In this document: piece by piece, positions 25,591-33,866 of the stretch | Numbering within the stretch: the stretch's first letter is position 1 | How the letters are laid out: every line of letters starts with the position of its first letter | NCBI GenBank assembly: GCA_050013835.1 | Contig: JBEKEM010000003.1 | Span: 1-64,000, forward strand | Source of the DNA: Bog-793 sp050013835 | GTDB lineage: Bacteria; Actinomycetota; Acidimicrobiia; Acidimicrobiales; Bog-793 | DNA length: 64,000 bases | Direction of reading: 5' to 3' | Translations under genes and position numbers: made by a program | Notes under the pieces: model-generated | Database searches by the model: none | The model's input: only the letters and a program-made list of their open reading frames with translations | Told to the model about the DNA's origin: nothing

Positions 25591-26541
25591 CTAGCTCACG
25601 GCCCCGAGGACGAGCGAGAGCAGCGCCATCCGCATCACGACGCCGTTGAAGGCCTCGAACCAGTAGCGGGCGTGGCGCGTGCCGTCGACGTCGGTCGGCA
25701 GCTCGTCCATCCTCGGCAGCGAGTGCAGGATGATGGCGTCGGTCTTGGCCTTCTTGGCCATGAGCTCCTTCGTCACGCGGTAGGCCGGCGGGGTGAGCCC
25801 GTGCTCCTCGACCTCTTCCCGGGACTTGGTGTAGTCGGCCTGCACGACCGGCTCCATGTAGACGACATCGGCGTCGGCCAGGCACTCCTCGACGCTGGCG
25901 ACCTCGCGGTAACGCGCGCCGCGCGCGGCGAGCTCGGCCGAGAACTCCGGCAAGAGCGACATCTCCGGCGGGTGGACGAGCGACGCCGTCATGTCGAACT
26001 GCGTCATGGCGTAGAGGATCGAGTGCATCGTGCGCATCCGCATGTCCCCCACGCAGAGCACGTTCAGCCCGTCGAGCGTGCCCTTGTCCTTCCAGATCGT
26101 GTAGAGGTCGGTGAGCACTTGGGTGGGGTGCTCCCCCCAGCCGTCGCCGCAGTTGATCACCGGCACCGAGGACCACCGCGCGGCCTCGGCCGGCGCGCCC
26201 TGCTCGAAGTGGCGCATCGCGATGACGTCGCCGTAGTACTCGAGCATGTGGACGGTGTCCTTGATGCTCTCCTGGTAGAAGTCCCCGGCCCGGGTCATCT
26301 TGGCGTCGGAGAACCCGAGCACGTGCCCGCCGAGCCGGTGCATCGCCGCCTCGGTGGCGAGCCGGGTCCTGGTGCTCGGCTGGTAGAAGGCGGTGAGCAG
26401 CGTCTTGTGGGCGAGCAGGTCCCCGTTCTCGCGCCGCTCCGCGTACGGCCTTAGCTCGTCGGCGACCCGGAAGACCTCGAAGTACTCGTCGCGCTCGAAG
26501 TCCTTGAGCGAGAGGATGTCCCGTCCGGCAAAGCTCCTCAT
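25591..26541 (-). CDS. Aspartate carbamoyltransferase-like protein
   Basis: A 316-residue transcarbamylase with the complete site: QPSTRTRLATE near 55-65, CGDGWGEHPTQVLTDLY and HSLPRMDELPTDVD. In this respect it is closer to a canonical ATCase than the 15.5 kb copy. GGAAGGGCGG precedes ATG 26541. Tight spacing (28 bases to the YgeW-like gene, about 31 from the oxidoreductase gene) places it in the catabolic operon. It may act on a different ureido acid than its neighbour, or the two may form a mixed complex; both ideas are inference. A biosynthetic role is unlikely because no other pyrimidine-pathway gene is close. Confidence 0.82.
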   Translation of the reverse strand: MRSFAGRDILSLKDFERDEYFEVFRVADELRPYAERRENGDLLAHKTLLTAFYQPSTRTRLATEAAMHRLGGHVLGFSDAKMTRAGDFYQESIKDTVHMLEYYGDVIAMRHFEQGAPAEAARWSSVPVINCGDGWGEHPTQVLTDLYTIWKDKGTLDGLNVLCVGDMRMRTMHSILYAMTQFDMTASLVHPPEMSLLPEFSAELAARGARYREVASVEECLADADVVYMEPVVQADYTKSREEVEEHGLTPPAYRVTKELMAKKAKTDAIILHSLPRMDELPTDVDGTRHARYWFEAFNGVVMRMALLSLVLGAVS

Positions 26542-26572
26542 CTTGTACCGCCCTTCCGTAGTTGAAGGCCCG

Positions 26573-27562
26573 TCACGAGCCGAAAGTGTCGATCATCAAC
26601 CGCACGTCGCTGCCGAGCGGGTACAGGATCGGGCAGGTTGCACCCGCGGCGATGTACTCATCGACCTTCGCGCGGCACTCCTCGGGGGCCCCGGAGGCGG
26701 TGATCATCTGGACCGCCTCGTCGGGCACGAGCTTCATCGCCCGGTGGATCTCCTCGGGCCCGGCCGGCCAGGTGAGGACCTTGCCGATCTCCTCGATGAG
26801 GGCCGGGTCGACCCCGCTCGCCTTCATGATGTGGGGCTGCTGGCCGAGGTACTGGGTGAGGAGCTCGCGTGACCGGTCGAGGGCGAGCTCGCGGTTCTGG
26901 TCGAGCGAGCACACGACGAGCTGGGGCCGGTCGATCTCGTCGAGCGATCGGTGGGCGCGGGCCGCACCGACGGCGAGGTGCTCCATCGCCGACCGGTTGT
27001 AGGCGGGGCTCACCATGTAGTTGAGCACGACCCCGTCGGCGATCTCGCCGGCGAGCTCCATCATCTGCATCCCCGTCGCGCCGACGTAGATCGGCACCTG
27101 CCTCGGCGAGCGGTCGCCGTGGACGACGTCGATCTCCACGTCGTCGAGGTGCACGAAGCTGCCGTGGTAGGTGACGCGCTCCATGGCGAGGAGCCGGCGG
27201 GTCGCCTCGACGACCTCGCGCATCGCGGTGAGCGGCCGGGTGCGGTTGACGCCCACCTTGGTGGCGAGCGGCTCCCACCAGGCGCCGAGCCCGAGGATCA
27301 CCCGGCCCGGGGCGAGCTCGTCGAGCGTCGAGAACGTCGCCGCCAGCAGGCCGACGTTGCGCGTCCAGATCGGGATAACCCCCGAGGCGACCTTGATCCT
27401 GCTCGTCACGGCGGCGTAGGCGGCCATCGGCACGGTCGCCTCGCGCACGAGGCGGCTCTCGGCCTGCCAGACCGCCTCGAAACCGCGTTCCTCGGCGTAG
27501 CGGGAGTACTCCATGCCCTCCCGGATCGGGTGCATGTCCTGCAGGTACAAGGCGGCCCTCAT
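26573..27562 (-). CDS. LLM-class (F420-type) flavin-dependent oxidoreductase
   Basis: A 329-residue TIM-barrel protein of the luciferase-like superfamily, in the branch with F420-dependent methylenetetrahydromethanopterin reductase. Typical blocks are YAEERGFEAVWQAE, KVASGVIPIWTRN, APGRVILGLGAWWEP and QVPIYVGATGMQMMELAGEI. Members use F420H2 or FMNH2; cofactor choice cannot be settled here. Its ATG overlaps the SsnA-like stop (ATGA) after GGAGGGAGGAGCG, so it truly belongs to the nucleobase operon. No counterpart is known to me in the E. coli ygf cluster. A ring-reducing or ring-opening redox step is a fair guess only. Confidence 0.82.
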   Translation of the reverse strand: MRAALYLQDMHPIREGMEYSRYAEERGFEAVWQAESRLVREATVPMAAYAAVTSRIKVASGVIPIWTRNVGLLAATFSTLDELAPGRVILGLGAWWEPLATKVGVNRTRPLTAMREVVEATRRLLAMERVTYHGSFVHLDDVEIDVVHGDRSPRQVPIYVGATGMQMMELAGEIADGVVLNYMVSPAYNRSAMEHLAVGAARAHRSLDEIDRPQLVVCSLDQNRELALDRSRELLTQYLGQQPHIMKASGVDPALIEEIGKVLTWPAGPEEIHRAMKLVPDEAVQMITASGAPEECRAKVDEYIAAGATCPILYPLGSDVRLMIDTFGS

Positions 27563-28920
27563 CGCTCCTCCCTCCGTGGATCGTAGGGGTGCGCCGGCGT
27601 CGCCTCGAGGCGGCCCCACAACCGCGCCGTGACCCCGACCTCGTCGGAGGCGACCGCGGCCTCGTCGACACGGGTCGAACGACCGTTTTCGACCACGAGC
27701 TCCCCGGCCACGTAGACGTCACGCACCCTGCCGGGGGCGAGCCCGAAGACCCAGTGCCCGGCGAGGTTGTCCGAGCTGATCGGCGTCGGCGGGTCGTAGG
27801 CGAGGACGCAGAGGTCCGCCGGCGCGCCCGGCAGCAGCGTGCCGAGCAGCGGCTCGTCGAAGCATCGACCGGCGAGGCGCGCGCCCTCGGCCAGGCGCGC
27901 GAGCGGCCACTCCGGCGGCGTCGTACGGTCGGCTTCCTTGGCGCGGAAGAACCCGGCCTGGGACTCGGCGAGCATGTCGCCCCCGATGCCGTCGGTGCCA
28001 AGCGCGACCCTCCCGCCCCGCAGGTTGAACGGCGAGTGCCCGACGCTGTTGTTCATGTTCGACCGCGGGTTGCACACGACCGTCGCGCCGATCGATCCGA
28101 TGAGCCGGGCCTCGTCGTCGTCGACTTTGACGCAGTGGGCGAGCAGGGCGTCCTGGTTCAGCACCCCGCGGTCGCGCAGGCGCATCGCCACCCGGTTGCC
28201 GCCCCGGCGGAGGCTGTCCCGCTCGTCGACGTCGTCCTCGGCCACGTGGATGTGCACGCCGACGCCGGCCTCGGCCGCCACCCCGGCACAGCGCTCGAGG
28301 GTCCCGTCGGACAGCGTGAACGAGGCGTGCGCGCCCACCATCCCCCGCGCGAGCTCCCGGGGGCGACGGGCAAACCTCCGGTTCTCCTCGAGGCCGGCCG
28401 TCGCGCGCTCCGGGCCGTCCCGGTCGGTGACCTCGTAGCAGAGCACCGAGCGCACCCCCAGGACGGCGAGCGCCTCGGCGATCACGTCGAGCGACCCGTC
28501 GATGAAGTTCGGCGAGGCGTGATGGTCGACGATCGTCGTGGTGCCGGCGAGGAGGGCGTCGAGACCGCCCCGCACCGCCGAGGCGCGTACCGACTCCTCG
28601 TCGAGGGCGCGGTCGAGCCGCCACCAGATCCGCTGGAGGATCTCGGTGAAATCGGCCGGTGGCGCCAGCGAGTACGGCATGCCTCTCGACAGCGCCGAGT
28701 AGAGGTGGTGGTGGGCGCAGACGTTCCCCGGCACGATCAAACTTCCGCCGCAGTCCCGGGTCGGGATGCCTTGGGGAACCGCCCCGAGGCCGCGCACGCG
28801 CCCGTCGGCGATGACGAGATCGGCGCGCACGACTTCGGGTGGTGCGAGGGACACGGCGACCCATGCGCCGCACAGGGCCACGCCCGAGGCGGTGCTGGCG
28901 CGGGTCTGCCCGGCGGTCAC
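27559..28920 (-). CDS. ssnA: SsnA-like amidohydrolase
   Basis: A 453-residue metal-dependent aminohydrolase of the guanine deaminase/SsnA family. Metal and catalytic residues are visible in GNVCAHHHLYSALSRG, IHVAEDDVDE, LAHCVKVD and LGTDGIGGDM. NPRSNMNNSVGHSP is the block that resembles SsnA. SsnA is part of the purine clusters of enterobacteria and gut anaerobes and is proposed to remove an amino group or open a ring. GTG 28920 overlaps the stop of the PLP-enzyme gene before it (GTGA). The exact reaction is not established. Confidence 0.83.
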   Translation of the reverse strand: MTAGQTRASTASGVALCGAWVAVSLAPPEVVRADLVIADGRVRGLGAVPQGIPTRDCGGSLIVPGNVCAHHHLYSALSRGMPYSLAPPADFTEILQRIWWRLDRALDEESVRASAVRGGLDALLAGTTTIVDHHASPNFIDGSLDVIAEALAVLGVRSVLCYEVTDRDGPERATAGLEENRRFARRPRELARGMVGAHASFTLSDGTLERCAGVAAEAGVGVHIHVAEDDVDERDSLRRGGNRVAMRLRDRGVLNQDALLAHCVKVDDDEARLIGSIGATVVCNPRSNMNNSVGHSPFNLRGGRVALGTDGIGGDMLAESQAGFFRAKEADRTTPPEWPLARLAEGARLAGRCFDEPLLGTLLPGAPADLCVLAYDPPTPISSDNLAGHWVFGLAPGRVRDVYVAGELVVENGRSTRVDEAAVASDEVGVTARLWGRLEATPAHPYDPRREER

Positions 28921-30269
28921 GAGCGCTCGACCCCGGTGAAGAGCACCCCCACCCGCTCGGCGCGCCGGACGGTGCCCGACTCGACGAGCTGTGCCAGTCC
29001 GGCGAGCCCGGCCGAGCCCGTGGCGCTGACCGGGAATCCCGCCTCCCGACCGAGTTCGTGGGCCCACACGAGCCGCTCCTCCCCGACGACGACCGGCTCC
29101 CCGTGCGTCGCGAGCATCCCGCGCACGACGGCGAGCCAGTCGTAGGTCTCGTCGTCGAGGATCCCCTCGGCGACGCTTCTGGGCTCGGCTTCCCAGGGCC
29201 ACATGTAGGCCGACCGCCGCCCGGCGGCGGCACGGACCGCCCGGTCGGTGGCTCCCGCGTCCGTCTCGCCCGCCAGGTCCTTGTGCACCTGGCGGAACGC
29301 CCGCTCCAACGGGTGGGCCCCGGCCGTCTGCACCGTGTGGACCCGCGGGATCCTCCCGAGTTTCCCCAGGGCACGTGCCTCGGTGAACGCCTGCACGCAG
29401 CTGCTGGCGAGCGCGCCGCCGCCCACCTGGACAACGACGTGGTCGAGCCCCCGCCCGTCCGATGCGAGCTGCGAGACGAGCTCGTAGCCGAGCGTCTCGC
29501 CCCCCTCGATCGCCAGGCCGTTGAGGTTCCCCTGGCAGGTGAAGCCGACGGCGCCCTCGTCGAGCTCGGCGAGCAAGCGGAGATACGTCGGATCCCCCGG
29601 CTCGCCGGGGTTCCGCGCGCAGGCGACGATGTCGGCGTCGAGCTCGCCGAGGCGGTTGACGACGTGGGCGTCGGCGTCGACCGGCACGAAGACCCGCAGC
29701 CGCCGGCCGGCCGCGGCCGCGACGACCGCGGCGGCGAGCGCGGCGTTCCCGCAGCTGGCGACGGCGAGCGTCGGGTGCCGGTCGGACGGGACGAGGCCGA
29801 GCATCTCCGCCACCTCGAGGTGCAGCGCCACGCCCATCAGGTGGCGCGCCTTGTGCGACCCGGCCACGTTCCCGGTCTCGTCCTTCACCCACACGCCCCC
29901 CGGCTCGACGAAGCCGAGGGCACGCGACACGACGTCGCTCCGCCCGAAGGGAGTCACCGTGAAACCGTGGCCGTCGACCCGGGTGACCGCTGCGTCGAGG
30001 CGTCGCACGAGAGCGACGAAGTCCCCGTCGCTCACCCCTCCCGCGCGGGCACGGTGGTAGCTATGGAGGAGCCCCCGGTAGCCGACGAACGGGCACGGGT
30101 CGTCCGCCTCCGCCTCCGGGAATCGCACCCGGTCGGTCGCCAGCACCCGGGTGAGGACGTGGTCGACGTCGCCCTCGGCGTGGTTCGGGCAACGGAAGGG
30201 GTATGGGTCCCGCTCCCCCGGCGAGGCGCCGCAGCCGGCGCAGGAAAGCGTGCTCGCGGGCGCGCTCAA
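28917..30269 (-). CDS. Threonine synthase-like PLP enzyme (fold type II)
   Basis: A 450-residue fold-type II PLP enzyme. A small N-terminal zinc-ribbon-like stretch (LSCAGCG, then RCPNH) precedes the catalytic core. The PLP lysine lies in GSHKARHLMG, the phosphate-binding loop is near VASCGNAAL, and a GGGAL loop is in VVVQVGGGALASS. This is the layout of threonine synthase and diaminopropionate ammonia-lyase relatives. TTG 30269 overlaps the upstream stop (TTGA), which fits the rest of the operon; other starts would lie inside the preceding gene. In the ygf-type pathway a PLP lyase acts on 2,3-diaminopropionate, and this gene or its neighbour could do that. Confidence 0.72.
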   Translation of the reverse strand: MSAPASTLSCAGCGASPGERDPYPFRCPNHAEGDVDHVLTRVLATDRVRFPEAEADDPCPFVGYRGLLHSYHRARAGGVSDGDFVALVRRLDAAVTRVDGHGFTVTPFGRSDVVSRALGFVEPGGVWVKDETGNVAGSHKARHLMGVALHLEVAEMLGLVPSDRHPTLAVASCGNAALAAAVVAAAAGRRLRVFVPVDADAHVVNRLGELDADIVACARNPGEPGDPTYLRLLAELDEGAVGFTCQGNLNGLAIEGGETLGYELVSQLASDGRGLDHVVVQVGGGALASSCVQAFTEARALGKLGRIPRVHTVQTAGAHPLERAFRQVHKDLAGETDAGATDRAVRAAAGRRSAYMWPWEAEPRSVAEGILDDETYDWLAVVRGMLATHGEPVVVGEERLVWAHELGREAGFPVSATGSAGLAGLAQLVESGTVRRAERVGVLFTGVERS

Positions 30270-31762
30270 GAGACGGCGACCCCGGTGCGACCGTTGAAGG
30301 CGCGGATGAGCTCGTCCCAGCGCGTCAGCTCGGTCCGCAGTTCCCGCCACCAGGACTGGGCCCGCCGGGCGTTGAACTCGTCGATTCCGACCCCCTGCTG
30401 CTCCACCCACGTGAAGTAACCGAGGTTGAAGATGCGCTGCCGGTCGACGGCCGTCGTCTCCAGGAGGTGGTCGGTCCCGGCGCCGAGCATGAAGCGGCCG
30501 AACGCCTCGGCGGCGGAGCGCTCATCGAAGCCCGAGGCGAAATCCCGCGCGACGATCCGCTGCCGCTCGCTTCCGTACATCTCGGCGCCGTCGGTGGCGA
30601 CCGTCATCACGACGTCGTCGGGACCGAGTCCCAGGTACTTGGCGGTCTTCACGGCGGCGAGGACGTTGCAGATGCTCGAGAGGCCGAACTCGTCGAGAGT
30701 CGCGAGCACCTCGGGCGGCACCTGGCGCCGCCGGGCGAGGTACGCCCTGCCTTCCGCCGAGCCGAAGACCACCGCGAGGTGGTCGGTCGCGCGGTCGGAG
30801 ACCGCCGTCACGATGTCGGTGTTGTACACGTTGTGGATGAACGGGATGTGCTTGTCGCCGATCCCCTGGATGTTGTGCTCGCCGAACCCGTTGTAGAGCA
30901 TCGTCGGACACTCGAGCGCCTCGACGGCGACGATGCGCGCCCCCCGCGTCTCTTTCAGGTAGTCCCCCGCTCCCAGCGTCCCCGCCGAGCCCGAGGCGGA
31001 GACGAAGGCGGCGAGCCGCAGCGAGGGTTCGGTGGCCAGCATCTCGTCGAAGACGGCGCCGAGCGCGGACCCGGTGCACCGGTAGTGGACCAGGTGGTTC
31101 CCGAACTCGGCGAACTGGTTGAAGATGACGTTCGCCCGGTCACGCGACAGCTCGGCGCATCGGTCGTAGATCTCCTTCACGTTGCTCTCGGTGCCGGGTG
31201 TCGCGATCACGTCCGCCGGATCGGCGACCCAGTCCTCGAGCCAGGCGAAACGCTCCCGGCTCATCCCCTCCGGCAGCACGGCGACGCCGCGACAGCTCAT
31301 GAGCCGTGAGATCGCCACCCCGCCGCGGCAGTAGTTTCCCGTGGAGGGCCACACCGCCCGGTTCGCCGTCGGGTCGAACTGCCCGGTGACGACCCGTGGC
31401 ACAAGGCAGCCATACGCGGCGAGCACCTTGTGGGCGCGGATCATCGGGAAGCGGTCGCCGAACGCCACGACGATGCGGGCGTCGACGCCGGTGAGCTCGC
31501 TCGGCAGCACCACGTGACCCGGCACGGTCACCTGCGACGTGCGACCGGCGTCGTTGTACCAGTGGACGCGGAACAGGTTGAGGGGACTGGCCTCGTCCGG
31601 CGCCACCGCCCCGAGCGCCCGGCGGATGGGAGCGGGGATGAGGATCGGCTCGGCCAGCTCGGCGAAGGTCGGCAACAGAATCTGGCGTTCCCGGAAGCGC
31701 TCGACGGTGCGGCCGTACACCGCCTCGTCGACGATGTCATCTTCGCGTCCCAAGGTCCGCAC
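30266..31762 (-). CDS. PLP-dependent beta-family lyase/synthase of the purine cluster
   Basis: A 498-residue fold-type II PLP protein, longer than cysteine synthase. The likely PLP lysine is in PMIRAHKVLAAYG and the substrate loop is WPSTGNYCRGG. SASGSAGTLGAGDYLKETRG resembles the cofactor-phosphate glycine loop and VATDGAEMYGSE lies near the C-terminus. I know relatives only as unnamed PLP proteins, so the reaction is uncertain; ammonia elimination from a diamino acid produced by ring opening is one option. GTG 31762 was chosen because ACGGAGGAG precedes it by 5 bases. It heads the seven-gene operon ending with carbamate kinase. Confidence 0.75.
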   Translation of the reverse strand: MRTLGREDDIVDEAVYGRTVERFRERQILLPTFAELAEPILIPAPIRRALGAVAPDEASPLNLFRVHWYNDAGRTSQVTVPGHVVLPSELTGVDARIVVAFGDRFPMIRAHKVLAAYGCLVPRVVTGQFDPTANRAVWPSTGNYCRGGVAISRLMSCRGVAVLPEGMSRERFAWLEDWVADPADVIATPGTESNVKEIYDRCAELSRDRANVIFNQFAEFGNHLVHYRCTGSALGAVFDEMLATEPSLRLAAFVSASGSAGTLGAGDYLKETRGARIVAVEALECPTMLYNGFGEHNIQGIGDKHIPFIHNVYNTDIVTAVSDRATDHLAVVFGSAEGRAYLARRRQVPPEVLATLDEFGLSSICNVLAAVKTAKYLGLGPDDVVMTVATDGAEMYGSERQRIVARDFASGFDERSAAEAFGRFMLGAGTDHLLETTAVDRQRIFNLGYFTWVEQQGVGIDEFNARRAQSWWRELRTELTRWDELIRAFNGRTGVAVS

Positions 31763-31997
31763 CTGCACTCCTCCGTCTCTATTGGATCGCGACGGCCCCA
31801 TCGTCGCTGCCAGCCGGACTTGAGGTCCCCGAGCCTCCTTCGACTGCTCCGCTCATCTGTCTTGTCCGACGACTTCGGCCGGGCGTCGCGCCCGACCGAG
31901 GACCCGCCCGGCGACGGCGACCCGTCCCGGGCACCACCCGCTCGCGCACCCTAGTGACCACGTGGCCCCGGCGGCGCGAATCTCGTTCCAGACAGAC

Positions 31998-32028
31998 GGT
32001 GGCCCCCGCGCCACGCGCGGGGGCCACC
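31998..32028 (-). terminator. Strong hairpin terminator after the NCS1 permease gene
   Basis: GGTGGCCCCCGCG and CGCGGGGGCCACC form a perfect 13-base inverted repeat with a 5-base loop, 8 bases past the permease stop on the minus strand. There is no U-run. It separates the permease from the downstream PLP-lyase operon, whose promoter should lie in 31763-31997. That stretch holds no gene. Confidence 0.65.
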
Positions 32029-32036
32029 GCTTCTGC

Positions 32037-33530
32037 CTAGAAGGACTGCTTGGCGACCTCCCTCGGGACCGAACGGAACGACAGCACGAAGTAGACGACC
32101 GCGCTGACGATCAGCCCGAAGGCCCAGCTGAAGTCGGCACCGTGGGTCCAGTTCGACAACGGCGAGGAGTACGAGGGCGTGTAGAAGGCCGCGTCGATCC
32201 ACATCATCGCCGCGAACATTCCAGCTGCCAGCGATACCAACGCCTTCCAGTTGAAGCCGCCGTCACGCCAGTACAAACCACCGTGTTTGGCGGCCAACGA
32301 CTTGAACTCGTAGCGGCCGCGCCGGAGCCAGTAGTCGACGATGTAGACGCCGAACCACGCACCGAGCCAGACGACGATGTAGTCGAGGAACCCGGCAAGG
32401 TCCGTGTAGAAGTTCCCCTTGAAGATCACGAGGGCCGTCACGCCACCGGAGATGATGGTGTCGATGACGACGCAGACCCACCGCTTGGCCGGAAGGCCGA
32501 GCGCCTGGAGGGTGACCCCCGAGGAGTACATGTCGAGCGTGTTGATCGCGAACAGCTGCGGCAGCGCCAGGATCAAGAACGGCCAGAAGAACCAGCTGGC
32601 GAACGACGTCGGAAGAGCGGCCGCGGCACCGGGGCCGTAGATGTTGCTCTGGAGTGACGTGCTGACGAGGTAGGCGCAGGCACCGAGGAGCTCGAGCAGG
32701 ATCGACGGGATGGCCCCGCCAAGCGTCGCGGCCCAGAACGTCTTCGCCGTGGGGGTGTCAGCCGGCAGGTAGCGGGAGTAGTCCGCCGCGTTCTCGGTCC
32801 AGCCGAGACCCCCTGCCGAGACGACGAGCACGAGCCCGGTGGTCCACAGCCACCACGAGTCCGTGCCGTGCGCGTGCAGGTCGGACAGGTGGACGTGGGG
32901 AAGGACGAGGCACGCCATGATGGCGAAGACCACGACGAACACGTAGGACAGGTAGTGCAGGACCTTCGTGATCGTCGCGTGCCCGAGGAACGGCACGACG
33001 AACTGGATGAGGACGGCGATGATGATCGCGATCGTCTTGCCGGTGTCGTTGAGGTGGATCCCCTCGTGGCTGAACATCGCCACGACGACCAAGACCGCGA
33101 TCACAAGGCCTTCGACCTCGAAGCCGACCTGGGTGATCCAGTTGAACAACGACGGCGCGCGGTTGCCGTTCCGGCCGAAGGCCGCGCGGCTCACCATGAA
33201 CGTCGTCGTCCCCGACCTCGGCCCGGCAAGGCTCGCCGCGCCGAGGAAGACGTAGACGATGTTCCCGAGGAGGATCGCCAAGACGGCCTGCCAGAACGTC
33301 AGCCCGAAGGCGACGATCAGGGCGCCGTAGACGAGGAACTCGACGTTCCAGATCCCGCCGGCCCACATCCAGAACAGGCCCCCAGGGCGCAGCCGCCGGT
33401 CGGCATCCGCGACGTGCTCGATACCCCGCTGCTCGAGTTTGAAGGCGCTATACCCCTCAGCGGCCTCGTCGCCGGACATCGACGACCCGCCTCCCGGCGG
33501 GCCGGAGCCCATGTCCACACCGTTGGCCAT
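32037..33530 (-). CDS. NCS1-family nucleobase permease
   Basis: A 497-residue membrane protein with about 12 hydrophobic segments, of the nucleobase:cation symporter 1 family (cytosine, purine, allantoin and hydantoin carriers). The N-terminal GLFWMWAGGIWN, the helix-3 GFEVEGLVIAV region and GWTENAADYSRYLP are recognisable. GGAGGGAGG precedes ATG 33530. It stands alone with its own terminator, divergent from the 8-oxoguanine-deaminase-like operon. It probably imports the purine or hydantoin-type substrate of the island; the exact substrate is not evident. Confidence 0.88.
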   Translation of the reverse strand: MANGVDMGSGPPGGGSSMSGDEAAEGYSAFKLEQRGIEHVADADRRLRPGGLFWMWAGGIWNVEFLVYGALIVAFGLTFWQAVLAILLGNIVYVFLGAASLAGPRSGTTTFMVSRAAFGRNGNRAPSLFNWITQVGFEVEGLVIAVLVVVAMFSHEGIHLNDTGKTIAIIIAVLIQFVVPFLGHATITKVLHYLSYVFVVVFAIMACLVLPHVHLSDLHAHGTDSWWLWTTGLVLVVSAGGLGWTENAADYSRYLPADTPTAKTFWAATLGGAIPSILLELLGACAYLVSTSLQSNIYGPGAAAALPTSFASWFFWPFLILALPQLFAINTLDMYSSGVTLQALGLPAKRWVCVVIDTIISGGVTALVIFKGNFYTDLAGFLDYIVVWLGAWFGVYIVDYWLRRGRYEFKSLAAKHGGLYWRDGGFNWKALVSLAAGMFAAMMWIDAAFYTPSYSSPLSNWTHGADFSWAFGLIVSAVVYFVLSFRSVPREVAKQSF

Positions 33531-33866
33531 CGTCGGACCTCCCTCCGTGCGCCTCGGAAAGGTCGGTCGGCCCTCGTCGTGCGCACTATCTAGTCGTACG
33601 ACAGAACGTGTTGCAGGCAACCCCGTGAAACCTCCGGCACTGTATCCCTTGGACGCCGTTCCGTCGCTGTTGAATTTGTCGTCTTCTTGTTCCCCTGCGC
33701 GGCGTCCCGCCGTCACGGGCCGCCCTGCGACCCTCCCCAGGCGGCAGGGCGACCGGCCGGGGCGTGGGCCGGCGATGCCCGCCGCACCGGCGGGCGGGGC
33801 TGGGTGGGCGGTCTCGTCTTGACCGGAGACGAGCTGGCCGACCGGTCCCAACGGCCTGGTCGGGTG
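33531..33866. promoter_or_regulatory. Divergent control region with two small palindromes
   Basis: The 336 bases between the permease and the deaminase gene contain no gene. Two candidate operator half-sites lie close together: the perfect palindrome TCGTACGA at 33594-33601 and GTTGC-AG-GCAAC at 33610-33621. On the minus strand TAGATA, just inside the first palindrome, could be a -10 for the permease. An AT-richer patch (GTTGAATTTGTCGTCTTCTTG) near 33669-33690 is unusual for this genome. No regulator gene is adjacent. Confidence 0.35.

Noticed and set aside
24585..26541. Classical arginine deiminase pathway (arcA-arcB-arcC)
   Set aside because: No arginine deiminase is present, and the two transcarbamylases look like YgeW and ATCase-type proteins rather than catabolic ornithine carbamoyltransferase.
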